Assembly (NCBI GenBank): GCA_038214535.1
Contig: JBBQRS010000034.1
Coordinates: 1-41,848 of the forward strand
From: JBBQRS01 sp038214535
Lineage (GTDB): Bacteria > Chloroflexota > Anaerolineae > CG2-30-64-16
DNA length: 41,848 nucleotides
Reading direction: 5' to 3'
Shown: piece by piece, positions 34,773 through 41,848 of the stretch
Position numbering within the stretch: position 1 is the first letter of the stretch
Layout: the number at the start of each line of letters is the position of its first letter
Translations under genes and position numbers: made by a program
The notes under the pieces: model-generated
What the model saw: only the letters and a program-made list of their open reading frames with translations
Database searches by the model: none
What the model was told of the DNA's origin: nothing

Positions 34773-35630
34773 ATGACACTCAACAAAGTTCTTGTGACGG
34801 GGGGCAGCGGCAAGGCCGGGCCCTGGATCATCACCGACCTGGTGGAGCACGGCTATGAGGTGGTCAACGTGGATACGCGCCCCTCGACCCAGGTACACAC
34901 CTATCGCGCCGACCTCACTGACCTGGGGCAGGTCTACGGCGTGCTGGAGGGTCGCGATGCGGTCGTGCACATGGCGGCGATCCCCTGGCCGGGCGAACAC
35001 GCCCCCGAGGTGGTCTTCCGTAATAACGTGATGTCTACCTTCAACATCTTGCAGGCGGCCTGCGTCCTGGGCATCAAGAAGGTGATCCTGGCGGGCAGCG
35101 AGTCGGCCCTCGGTTTTCCCTTCGCGTTCCGTCCGTTCGACCCGCGCTATCTGCCCATTGATGAGGCGCATCCGCTGCTGGCGCAGGACGCCTACGGGCT
35201 GGGCAAGACGGTGATCGAGGAGCTCGGACGGGGCTACGCGCGGCGCGCGCCCGATATGTCCATCATCAGCCTGCGATTTTCCTACATCATTCCTCCGGCC
35301 GATTACGCCAACGAGTTGCGCCAGGCCTGGGCCGACACCAGCCAAAACAGTTTCAACTTGTGGTCTTACATTGATGCGCGCGATGTGGCCCTCTCTTGCC
35401 GGTTGGCCCTGGAAGCTGAGCAGGCGGGTTTCGACGCCTTCTACATCGCCGCACCCGACACGCTGATGCGCGAGCCGACGCTGGAACTGGTCAACCGCCA
35501 CTTCCCCGGCGTGACGCAGATTGCGGAAGGCTTCGGCGGGCGTATGTCGCCCCTGGATTGTAGCCACGCCGCGGAGGGGTTGGGTTTCAAGGCGCAGCAC
35601 ACCTGGGAGTCGGCAACTACAATTCCCTGA
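34773..35630 (+). CDS. NAD(P)-dependent epimerase/dehydratase (extended SDR)
   Basis: A 285-residue short-chain dehydrogenase/reductase of the extended type. The nucleotide-binding motif is VLVTGGSGKAGPWI (near residue 6), followed by VNVDTRP, a YGLGK catalytic Tyr/Lys motif (near 138) and a C-terminal ALEAEQAGFDAFYIAA segment typical of nucleotide-sugar or uronate epimerases. GGAGG lies about 11 bases before ATG 34773. The substrate is unknown. It is the last of the HAD-methyltransferase-SDR set. Confidence 0.92.
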   Translation: MTLNKVLVTGGSGKAGPWIITDLVEHGYEVVNVDTRPSTQVHTYRADLTDLGQVYGVLEGRDAVVHMAAIPWPGEHAPEVVFRNNVMSTFNILQAACVLGIKKVILAGSESALGFPFAFRPFDPRYLPIDEAHPLLAQDAYGLGKTVIEELGRGYARRAPDMSIISLRFSYIIPPADYANELRQAWADTSQNSFNLWSYIDARDVALSCRLALEAEQAGFDAFYIAAPDTLMREPTLELVNRHFPGVTQIAEGFGGRMSPLDCSHAAEGLGFKAQHTWESATTIP

Positions 35631-35705
35631 TGTCCGAACTCATGTCCGAACATCAGTAACAAACATTGTGAGAAAGTAGTATAATGAGCTTCGAGGAGAC
35701 ATAGC

Positions 35706-35924
35706 ATGAGTGCAACAACCAAAGCGCTTCAAGAGCTTGTGCAAGAGTTGCCACCGGATATGCACGCTGAAGTGCGTGACTTTATTGAGTTTTTGCTTGC
35801 CAAACGAAGCCGCGATGAAAAACGAGCGTTGCGTCAGGACTGGGCAGGCGCATTGCGCGATTACCGCGAGCAATATACTTCACTTGAGTTGCAGCGACAG
35901 GCATCGGCCTGGCGGGGCGACTGA
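35706..35924 (+). CDS. DUF2281-type antitoxin, apparently without a partner
   Basis: A 72-residue protein of the DUF2281 type (LQELVQELPPDMHAEVRDFIEFLLAKR), usually the antitoxin to a PIN toxin. A TATAAT box at 35680-35685 and GAGGAG before ATG 35706 support expression. The following toxin ATG would overlap the stop (TGATG), and an ATG does occur there, but that frame stops after ten codons (MYLGETAGNH), so no PIN toxin is encoded. Confidence 0.85.
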   Translation: MSATTKALQELVQELPPDMHAEVRDFIEFLLAKRSRDEKRALRQDWAGALRDYREQYTSLELQRQASAWRGD

Positions 35925-35966
35925 TGTATCTGGGAGAGACTGCGGGGAATCATTGATTAGGGAAAA

Positions 35967-36182
35967 ATGCATCGCTTCTTGATTGTGATCGAAAAAGCGG
36001 ACGGGAATTACTCGATCTATTCGCCGGATCTGCCCGGCTGTGTGGCAACCGGCAAAACCCGCGATCAGGCGGCGCGCAACATGCATGAGGCGATTGATAT
36101 GCACGTGCGTGGATTGTTGGAAGACAAGCTGCCCGTACCGCCATCACGTTCGTTTGCCGAATACATTGCCATACCGACGTAA
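35967..36182 (+). CDS. hicB: HicB-family antitoxin, apparently without HicA
   Basis: A 71-residue HicB-type protein: FLIVIEKADGNYSIYSPDLPGCVATGKTRDQAARNMHEAIDMHVRGLLEDK is the whole partial RNase H-like fold. HicB normally pairs with the small RNA-cutting toxin HicA. No HicA-like frame (about 60 residues with GSH motif) is found on either side, so this is a solitary antitoxin. It is followed by overlapping inverted repeats. Confidence 0.9.
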   Translation: MHRFLIVIEKADGNYSIYSPDLPGCVATGKTRDQAARNMHEAIDMHVRGLLEDKLPVPPSRSFAEYIAIPT

Positions 36183-36213
36183 ATTGCGTTCCTTGTATGT
36201 GCATAATGGTTTC

Positions 36214-36255
36214 GACCAATCTTGACCTGATCACCGACGATTGGTCAAGATTTTT
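36214..36255 (+). terminator. Overlapping hairpins with a T-run before the nucleotidyltransferase gene
   Basis: AATCTTGACC (36218-36227) pairs with GGTCAAGATT (36243-36252), followed by TTTTTC, a typical intrinsic terminator. An alternative stem GACCAATC (36214-36221) with GATTGGTC (36239-36246) overlaps both arms and excludes the first. It could simply end the hicB transcript or act as an attenuator for the next gene. Confidence 0.75.
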
Positions 36256-36279
36256 CTTTGCGGCCCTCTCGGAGTCGAA

Positions 36280-36801
36280 ATGTTTCGCACGGAAGATGTC
36301 ATCTACACCTACCAACTCCTTGACGCCGCAGGCATTCAGATCTGGCTGTGCGGCGGTTGGGGCATTGACGCGCTGCTGGGCGAGCAGACGCGCCCCCACA
36401 AGGACCTTGATGTCATCATGTTGGTGGACGACGTGGCGCGGATGCGCGAACTGCTGGCGCGCGAGGGCTACACCCTGAAAGAGCTGTGGTCCGAAAACCG
36501 CTGGACCGTGGACGCGCGCGGGGCGGAGGCGGCGACCGCCTTCGTCCTGCGCGATGCGGACGAGCGCGAGGTTGACGCGCACGCGATGCGTCTGGGTGAG
36601 GATGGTAGGGGCCTGCCGGCCTGGGACGCCGAAGGGTTTAACTTCACACAGCAAGATTTCGCCGGCGAGGGCGTGGTTGCCGGGCTGACCGTCCGTTGCC
36701 TCAGCCCCGAAATGCAAATCGTATCCCACACCGGCTACGAACTACCGGCGGCGCATGCGCAGGATATGGCGCGGCTGCGCGCAAGATTCAATATAAGTTG
36801 A
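36280..36801 (+). CDS. Nucleotidyltransferase-domain protein, lincosamide/aminoglycoside nucleotidyltransferase-like
   Basis: A 173-residue protein from ATG 36280 with the short nucleotidyltransferase fold of the LnuA type: IWLCGGWGIDALLGEQTRPHKDLDVIMLVDD gives the GG-W-G signature and the two metal-binding Asp, followed by REVDAHAMRL and a C-terminal HTGYELPAAHAQDMARLRARF. LnuA-like enzymes inactivate lincosamides by adenylylation, but many chromosomal relatives have no known substrate. A TTG frame reaches 36241, but that overlaps the hairpin. Resistance activity is therefore only a possibility. Confidence 0.85.
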   Translation: MFRTEDVIYTYQLLDAAGIQIWLCGGWGIDALLGEQTRPHKDLDVIMLVDDVARMRELLAREGYTLKELWSENRWTVDARGAEAATAFVLRDADEREVDAHAMRLGEDGRGLPAWDAEGFNFTQQDFAGEGVVAGLTVRCLSPEMQIVSHTGYELPAAHAQDMARLRARFNIS

Positions 36802-36818
36802 GCAGAGGAGCTTCGTCT

Positions 36819-36968
36819 ATGGCCCGTCCTTCTATCTCCGACTTCCTGACCAACCTGGATCAACCGATGCCGTTGCCGGAGAAGCTGTCCAAGCTCTCAC
36901 GCAACCTCTGGCGGCGGGTGGTGCTGCGGCAGAACTGCTGCGGGCATCATGGCGAGCCCGGCTGCTGA
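36819..36968 (+). CDS. Small 49-residue protein with CCGxxGxPGC tail
   Basis: ATG 36819 is preceded by AGAGGAGC at a good distance and begins 17 bp after the nucleotidyltransferase. The product (MARPSISDFLTNLDQPMPLP, then a basic helix SRNLWRRVVLRQN, then CCGHHGEPGC) resembles short proteins I recall from other Chloroflexota with the same cysteine tail. The three cysteines and His pair may bind a metal. The function is unknown. Confidence 0.65.
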   Translation: MARPSISDFLTNLDQPMPLPEKLSKLSRNLWRRVVLRQNCCGHHGEPGC

Positions 36969-37040
36969 AAGGCCGATCCCGCGTCCCGTGCGGACGCTAC
37001 ATCTCACGGACATTCGCACTGAAATTTCGGTGACCGGCCC

Positions 37041-37101
37041 CTTTGTAGTGACGGCTTCAGCCGTTGTACTGCCCCGAACGGCTGAAGCCGTCACTACGAA
37101 G
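37041..37101. repeat. Family A palindromic repeat
   Basis: Inverted repeat CTTTGTAGTGACGGCTTCAG with its complement around a TTGTACTGCCCCG loop. The rest of the 305-bp gap (36969-37273) shows no gene. Confidence 0.85.
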
Positions 37102-37273
37102 AAAGGGGTTGAACAAACAGGCGTCAACGCGATTTCGTGCGGCCAACCCTTCCCTTACTTTAGCCAACGCGGCCCCGCATGTATGCGCAGTCAAAATTGG
37201 GTAGACTTAAAGGAGTAGCCAACTTCAGGCTATGCCATGCAACTGATCAATGAGTAAGGAGAGGGAGGCCGCG

Positions 37274-37729
37274 ATGAATAATAATTACACCCGGTTCGGC
37301 GCGTTGATCGCCACGTCCACCATCGTGATGTTCGGGCTGATGTACTTGAACACCTACGCGTTGGATCACGTGTATTTCAGTGAAACTCGCGCCTATATGG
37401 CGCTGGTGATGGGCGCGGTAATGGCCCTCATCATGCTGGCGTTCATGCGCAAGATGTACAATAACCGGAACGCGAACATCGGCATCATCGCCGGCAGCGT
37501 CATCGCTTTCGCCCTCGCGCTGTGGCTCGTCCGCAGCCAGGCGACCGTCGAGGACGTTTCGTGGATGAAGGCCATGATCCCGCACCACTCGATCGCCATC
37601 CTGACCAGTGAGCGCGCCAACATCTCAGACCCGCGCGTCCGCGATCTGGCCGACAGCATCATCGAGGCCCAGCGCAAAGAAATCGCCGAGATGAAGGCGC
37701 TGATTACAGACCTTGAGAGCCAGAGGTAA
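37274..37729 (+). CDS. DUF305 family membrane-anchored protein
   Basis: A 151-residue protein with three N-terminal hydrophobic segments (VMFGLMYLNTYAL; ALVMGAVMALIMLAF; IIAGSVIAFALALWLV), then the DUF305 motif WMKAMIPHHSIAILTS and LADSIIEAQRKEIAEMKALI. The HH pair in the motif may bind metal; DUF305 is often near copper or heavy-metal genes, but none are seen here. GGGAGG lies about seven bases before ATG 37274. It is located in the membrane with a likely external helical domain. Confidence 0.9.
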   Translation: MNNNYTRFGALIATSTIVMFGLMYLNTYALDHVYFSETRAYMALVMGAVMALIMLAFMRKMYNNRNANIGIIAGSVIAFALALWLVRSQATVEDVSWMKAMIPHHSIAILTSERANISDPRVRDLADSIIEAQRKEIAEMKALITDLESQR

Positions 37730-37737
37730 ACGCCGCA

Positions 37738-37890
37738 ATGGATGAAGTCCCCGCGCCGCTATTCCGCGATCCCATCTATGACGGGGCCGCCGACCCGACG
37801 GTGATCTGGAATCGCGCCGAAGGGGCGTGGTGGTTACTCTATACCGCGCGCCGCGCCAACGTCCCCGGCCCGCGCTACCGGTCGCCCTGA
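37738..37890 (+). pseudogene. Remnant of a glycosidase-like gene (GH43-type N-terminus)
   Basis: ATG 37738 encodes only 50 residues: PLFRDPIYDGAADPTVIWNR and WWLLYTARRANVPGP, resembling the first blade of five-bladed glycosidases such as GH43-like enzymes (DP-x-V and WWLLYT pattern), then stops at TGA 37888-37890. The rest of the enzyme is missing. It starts eight bases after the DUF305 gene. Confidence 0.6.
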
Positions 37891-38103
37891 TCAGGCCCTC
37901 GGCTTCGGTGCGGACGATGTCGAGCACTTGTGCCAGAACCGTCTTCTGGTGCAGGCTCACCAGACCACGGCCGAAGCTGTCGCTCTCGGCCAGCCGGCAT
38001 TGCAGGTCGCCGAAGAGTTCGGCGTTCCTGACGTCGGTATCGCCACACCGAAAAACGCGACCAGAGTGCTGGTCACGGCGGGGGCAGTAGGCGGGCTATT
38101 TAT
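37891..38103. other. Possible gene remnant, both strands open
   Basis: Directly after the glycosidase remnant the + strand is open with GC-rich third positions (ALGFGADDVEHLCQNRLLVQ and onward) and the - strand is also open (LFGDLQCRLAESDSFGRGLV and onward). I recognise neither. It may be a fragment fused at a deletion joint near 37885. Confidence 0.3.
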
Positions 38104-38847
38104 TCATTGGACAGGTCGGGCGACGATGATGAGGCGGTGTGAATTGCCTGTATGTGGCCAGCATGTCACCAACGTCAACCGTTCGTCATCCGTGGCGTGA
38201 ATGTACTGTGCATTGGCCTGGCGTACCTCCAAAGGCTGGCCGGCCTCCTTCAAGATCAGTTTTTCATCTACACGATAGAAACGCGCCTGGCTGGTGGCCC
38301 AAAGCGTGATGGAGTCTCCCACCTGGAGATTGATCAGGTTCTTGAACACCTCGCCGTTGATATTATGATGACCATCCAGCACCGTGTTTCCCGGCACACC
38401 CAAGGGCGCCGAGGTTTTGAGCCAACCGGCAGCAAAATGATTGGGCGTGTCCCATACGTTTGCCGGGTGGCCATCTCGTGTTTCGAGGTGCCAGCCCACC
38501 GCCTCTACCGGCGCATCCAGCCCGATAGCGGTAATAGCCAGGCGTGTTGGCGTTCTGTCTTCCTGGGGTTGGGCGTCATTGGCCCCGAAGATTTCCGGGC
38601 TATCATCTTGGACATCGAAGGCCGTTGCGGTGGTATATGAGGTAGGATCGGGCACCTCTGGGACGGAGGTAGCATTTCGCCTGGGCGCTAGCGGGACCGT
38701 GAAGGGCAGAGGTAACACGAACAGAGCGGGCGGCTCGCTATCAGGAGCGAAACTGGTTGGAGCGGCGCAGCCTACCCCAAATGCCACCAGCGATAGCCCA
38801 ATCAGCAAGACCGCGTATCCAGAGTGACGCGGATTCAGGGGTATCAT
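38104..38847 (-). CDS. Sortase (class D/E-like)
   Basis: Sortases are membrane transpeptidases that cut a C-terminal sorting signal and join the protein to the cell envelope. The 247-residue protein has an N-terminal hydrophobic anchor (AVLLIGLSLVAFGVG), a proline-rich spacer (about 30-90), and the catalytic domain with LDGHHN (His), TLVTCWP (Cys) and the SHRLIIVAR Arg. ATG 38847 is chosen because AAAGG lies eight bases upstream; TTG 38862 is the longer option. It lies 25 bp past the stop of the C25 peptidase gene and is likely in one operon with it, so that protein is a candidate substrate or partner. Confidence 0.92.
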   Translation of the reverse strand: MIPLNPRHSGYAVLLIGLSLVAFGVGCAAPTSFAPDSEPPALFVLPLPFTVPLAPRRNATSVPEVPDPTSYTTATAFDVQDDSPEIFGANDAQPQEDRTPTRLAITAIGLDAPVEAVGWHLETRDGHPANVWDTPNHFAAGWLKTSAPLGVPGNTVLDGHHNINGEVFKNLINLQVGDSITLWATSQARFYRVDEKLILKEAGQPLEVRQANAQYIHATDDERLTLVTCWPHTGNSHRLIIVARPVQ

Positions 38848-38872
38848 GCAAGCGCCTTTCAAGTACGTTTGG

Positions 38873-41806
38873 CTACCGAATAACGACAGGCAGATACGTC
38901 TGGTTGGCCCACGGGATGATGGCCAGGTTGAGCCTCAGGGCCGGGTCTCCTAAGAGGGTAAAGGTGTCGAGCAAGTCGAGATGCTGGCCGGTAGCGGCCA
39001 GTGACATTTTGCCGGCCCAAACAGCCTGCCCTATCGTGAGCGCAGCGCCGCTCGGCGTATCGCTGAAGACGGCGCGAAAGAAACCCTCGTCCAGACTGCT
39101 GTGGCCGGTGCTGACTCCCAGACCCGTCGCACCCCAGGACGCGACAACGCCTCCGCCCTTCAAGGTGAGTAACCCTTCGTCCAGCGTCGGCTCCGGCCGG
39201 TGAAACGCGCCGGAAAAGCAGGTCATCTCGATCAGGATCGGCCATCGGCGGTCGTTGCGCAGCGCAGGCAAGTCGTCCAGGTGAAAAAGTCGCTCGGCGG
39301 CCCACTGTTGCCACGATGAATGACCGGTGTAGTGGGTCAACAATGCGCCGGTGTTCCACTGATTCAATATGGCCTGCCGGGTAGTTGATGTCGCTGTGAC
39401 CGGTGGCATGAAGTAGATTCGCCGCGAAGTGAAATGCGAGGTCACATAGGCGGCCATTACTTCTGATGCAGCCGCAAAGTCGCCAGCCTCATCCGCGTTA
39501 TCGGCCACGAAAGTTATGTTCTGGTTCCAGCCGCCGGGAAAAGGATCTGTCTCGTACTGCACGATTCTAGCCACTACGGCCTGCGTCTCGGTCGAGGTTT
39601 TGACCGGCAGGCGGCCGATCAGCATGTCCGGCAGCAGGTCTGGCCCATCCACGGCGACATAGCGATTGTCGGCGGCCGTTTCGCCTGCCCACGGATCTAC
39701 ATTGGCCAGGTAAGGAGGTATGAGAGTGGGCGGCGAGTCAGCCAGATAGCGCCTGGGGTCAAAACTACCATCGCCGACCAGCACGACGTAGGTGGGGCGT
39801 GGCGTCCATGCCGCGTAGGCGTGCGCCAAGTACGCGCGGATGGCCGCTGGATCAGGCCGCCCATCGCCGTAGGCGTCATAGATGGCTTGTACATCTTCAA
39901 CCGCGACGGTCAGACCTTGCGCTTGACGTAGCCTGACCAAGTCATCCAGCGCCGGGATGAACTCTGCCGGCGCGATCATCACATAGTCGGCGCCCATAGA
40001 GCCGCCGCTCGTTCGCAGCGGTTGCGCCGGGCGCAAGGCAACGGGGAAGAGCAGAGAACTTTTTGTCGTCAGCGCGTAGCGATGTGAGCCGCCCTCGAGT
40101 GGATCGCGTATCGAGATCGTGTTCCCGACCGGTGTCACGTCCGTAAGGCGAAGCGGAAGATCAGGGTTGGTGATGTCATAGGCACGCAGATCGGTGCTGG
40201 AGCTGAGCGCAAGTATATAGGTTTTGGGCGATGGCTGACCGGTGAAGACCACCGAGTAGCCAGATGGCGCGCTGCCACGCGCATAGCGGATTGAAAAGGC
40301 ATCCAACCACGCGCCTTCAATGCTGACCCCAGGCATTCCGGGCAAGGTCAGCGTGAGGGTGTTGACATCCTCGCGCAAGGCGCCGGGTGGGATGGGCAGC
40401 GTCGTGGTGATTGATTGCTTGCCATCCCATTCGATGCGGCCGACAGGCGCGCCGTTGAGAGCCGCATCCGCACGATGGTCGGGATTGGCGGTGACGTCGG
40501 TATAGCCGATGAGCCATAAGGTCAGTGTGGCTGGTTGCGCCGCGTCCACCGACGGCAGGTTGATCGAATACGCAGCCGTTGCGTGGCCTGGACGTTTCAA
40601 GTCATCCCAGGTCCAGCGGTCGCCGTCGCGCCCGGCAGGGATAGAACCGCAAAAGCAATCCGGGGTGTAGAGCTGATTGACCTCGGCCGTGGCATCGGCC
40701 CAGGGGATCCCCACCGATTGACCGCTCGGGACAGCCGGGTGGTTCTGCATCCGAAGGCCGGGAGCGACATCGGGCCAGAGGAAGTAGACATCGGCGGACG
40801 CCCACCGGCTGAAGCGCGGTTCGGCGTAGAAAAGCAGGCGTTCGCCCGGTTCAAAGCTGGCATCATCATCGCCGTCCCATTCGGCGGCGATCTCTGTTCC
40901 GGCCCGTGCCAGGTGCAGAGTGCGCGGGTCGGTAGTTGCGACAGGAAAACCAATCCTGGCCAGGGCTTCATAGGTTATAGCCGTTAGACCCGGCGTGGTC
41001 ACTTCAACGATCCAGGCGGAGCCGAAGTCGTTTGAATTTGGGGTTCTAGATTGGACCTCGGCAGGCATACTCTGAGTCAGGGGCCGAAGTTGCTCTGGGT
41101 TGATGACCGCCGAGCGTAAGGTTGCCAATAATGGATCAGGGGCGGGAGGATCAAGGATCAAAGATGAAGGCGGCAGGGCAACAGGCTCTGCAAAAGTGAG
41201 AGAGACGCGCACATGGGTCGTCACGCGCAGGAGCGCCTGGGGATAGCTCCCTATCGGGCGAGCCGGGTAGAACACCAGGCGCGCCAGGTGCACGCCGCGC
41301 GCCACACCGGCAGGCTCAAGGATGACGGGTTCACCGGCGTTGGTCTGAGCCGTCTGAATCGAGGCGGCGGGTAACAAGTTGCCTGCTACAAATCCGCCTC
41401 CAATGATCTGGTCGGCCGCATCCCGTTGGACGCCTTCAGGGAGGGGCGCCAGCGCCACGGGGCCAGGCAAAGGGCGGTTGGCCTCTTCGAGCGTAACCAC
41501 CCGTAGGGTTGGAAACGCGCCAGGCGGCACAGCGACTAACACTGAAACAAAAGGCAACTGCGGCGCGCCAGGCCGGGCGGTTTGCGAGCTACCGGGCAGC
41601 AGCACGCCGCTCGTCCCGTCGGCGCGCGCTACGATTTCCGCCTCGGGGACGCGCCAATCCACCAGTAGGCCATCGGCGGTGACGGTCACAACCGGGCGCA
41701 CAGAGAGCGTTGGGGGGGGAACCCCGGGGTGGCCGCCCACCCCGCCCCGAAGGGGCAAAACCCAACCCATACAGGCGGGGCCCCCCCCGGGCAGCCGCCG
41801 GGTCAT
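38873..41806 (-). CDS. Peptidase C25 (gingipain-like) surface or secreted protein
   Basis: A large protein (up to 977 residues) whose central part (about 610-900) is a gingipain-like caspase-fold cysteine peptidase: YVVLVGDGSFDPRRYL, the catalytic His in HYTGHSSWQQWAAE (about 827), and the Cys in EMTCFSGAF (about 862). Before it lie a beta-rich propeptide-like region and domains resembling Ig folds. It ends NQTYLPVVIR, a YLPLVLR-type tail found on many secreted Chloroflexota proteins. The first 40 or so residues are not reliable: they come from G-rich, palindromic DNA, lack a signal peptide, and may include sequence errors at the window edge. It is followed 25 bp later by a sortase gene. Confidence 0.85.
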   Translation of the reverse strand: MTRRLPGGGPACMGWVLPLRGGVGGHPGVPPPTLSVRPVVTVTADGLLVDWRVPEAEIVARADGTSGVLLPGSSQTARPGAPQLPFVSVLVAVPPGAFPTLRVVTLEEANRPLPGPVALAPLPEGVQRDAADQIIGGGFVAGNLLPAASIQTAQTNAGEPVILEPAGVARGVHLARLVFYPARPIGSYPQALLRVTTHVRVSLTFAEPVALPPSSLILDPPAPDPLLATLRSAVINPEQLRPLTQSMPAEVQSRTPNSNDFGSAWIVEVTTPGLTAITYEALARIGFPVATTDPRTLHLARAGTEIAAEWDGDDDASFEPGERLLFYAEPRFSRWASADVYFLWPDVAPGLRMQNHPAVPSGQSVGIPWADATAEVNQLYTPDCFCGSIPAGRDGDRWTWDDLKRPGHATAAYSINLPSVDAAQPATLTLWLIGYTDVTANPDHRADAALNGAPVGRIEWDGKQSITTTLPIPPGALREDVNTLTLTLPGMPGVSIEGAWLDAFSIRYARGSAPSGYSVVFTGQPSPKTYILALSSSTDLRAYDITNPDLPLRLTDVTPVGNTISIRDPLEGGSHRYALTTKSSLLFPVALRPAQPLRTSGGSMGADYVMIAPAEFIPALDDLVRLRQAQGLTVAVEDVQAIYDAYGDGRPDPAAIRAYLAHAYAAWTPRPTYVVLVGDGSFDPRRYLADSPPTLIPPYLANVDPWAGETAADNRYVAVDGPDLLPDMLIGRLPVKTSTETQAVVARIVQYETDPFPGGWNQNITFVADNADEAGDFAAASEVMAAYVTSHFTSRRIYFMPPVTATSTTRQAILNQWNTGALLTHYTGHSSWQQWAAERLFHLDDLPALRNDRRWPILIEMTCFSGAFHRPEPTLDEGLLTLKGGGVVASWGATGLGVSTGHSSLDEGFFRAVFSDTPSGAALTIGQAVWAGKMSLAATGQHLDLLDTFTLLGDPALRLNLAIIPWANQTYLPVVIR

Positions 41807-41848
41807 CTTAACACACCGGGGAGGTGGGATTGTTACAGTTACTGGGGT
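41715..41848. other. Low-complexity, homopolymer-rich window edge
   Basis: Runs such as GGGGGGGG and CCCCCCCC and overlapping GC palindromes (CCCGGGGTGGCCGCCCACCC, CGCCCCGAAGGGGC) occupy the end. They spoil the expected N-terminus of the C25 gene and look like either a repeat element or a poorly resolved contig end. Confidence 0.5.

Noticed and set aside
35923..35955. PIN toxin partner of the DUF2281 antitoxin
   Set aside because: The overlapping ATG frame stops after ten codons and the next bases show no PIN motif in any frame; at best a remnant.
41724..41806. Signal peptide of the C25 protein
   Set aside because: The N-terminal 28 or so residues are Gly/Pro-rich with no hydrophobic core, and the DNA is a homopolymer-rich palindrome; the true N-terminus is probably altered or beyond the window.

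Overview
The window looks like a chromosomal piece of a Chloroflexota bacterium, probably class Anaerolineae. This is an inference from the high G+C, the many intergenic palindromic repeat families, a sortase next to a gingipain-like protein that ends in a YLPVVIR-type tail, a long NifJ-type pyruvate:ferredoxin oxidoreductase paired with a dihydroorotate dehydrogenase-like gene, and many small toxin-antitoxin pieces. No rRNA, tRNA, CRISPR array or intact transposase was seen.

Layout. 1-3.7 kb: a TSUP transporter, a radical SAM/SPASM protein behind a perfect consensus promoter, an SCP2-domain protein and a beta carbonic anhydrase, separated by REP-like repeats. 3.7-28 kb, all on the minus strand: a large catabolic cluster. 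In transcription order it is nifJ (PFOR), a DHOD-like flavoprotein, ilvD, ygeY, ygeW, an inserted S23/four-helix-bundle gene, a carbamate kinase, a threonine synthase-like PLP enzyme, a TrpB-like PLP enzyme, an alpha/beta hydrolase, ssnA, ygfK, a 61-residue small protein, a fused FAD/2Fe-2S subunit, and a molybdopterin hydroxylase subunit read through into a nitroreductase. 28.3-29.9 kb: a GH20 hexosaminidase. 30-37 kb, plus strand: an accessory stretch of toxin-antitoxin parts (VapBC-like, DUF433 with a broken DUF5615-like partner, DUF2281, HicB), a GNAT, a frameshifted methyltransferase, DUF1905, a HAD phosphatase, a membrane methyltransferase, an SDR, a nucleotidyltransferase and a small Cys-motif protein. 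37.2-41.8 kb: DUF305, gene remnants, then (minus strand) a sortase directly downstream of a large C25 (gingipain-like) protein, ending in odd low-complexity sequence at the window edge.

How it works together. ygfK, ssnA, ygeW, ygeY, a carbamate kinase and an Xdh-type molybdenum hydroxylase form the conserved set first noted around selenium-dependent molybdenum hydroxylases and later linked to anaerobic purine/uric acid breakdown. The likely logic is hydroxylation or reduction of a purine ring, deamination and ring opening (SsnA, YgeY), phosphorolysis of a carbamoylated intermediate (YgeW), ATP from carbamoyl phosphate (carbamate kinase), a PLP lyase giving a keto acid, and PFOR taking pyruvate to acetyl-CoA. 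The usual 2,3-diaminopropionate ammonia-lyase (DpaL/YgeX) and hydantoinase (HyuA) are not in the window; two other fold-II PLP enzymes sit where DpaL would be expected.

The most unusual feature is that intergenic repeat elements lie inside reading frames of this cluster without breaking them. They join the FAD to the 2Fe-2S subunit, join the molybdenum subunit to a nitroreductase, insert about 15 residues in the threonine synthase-like enzyme, and supply the tail of the S23 protein. This looks like repeat-driven gene fusion.
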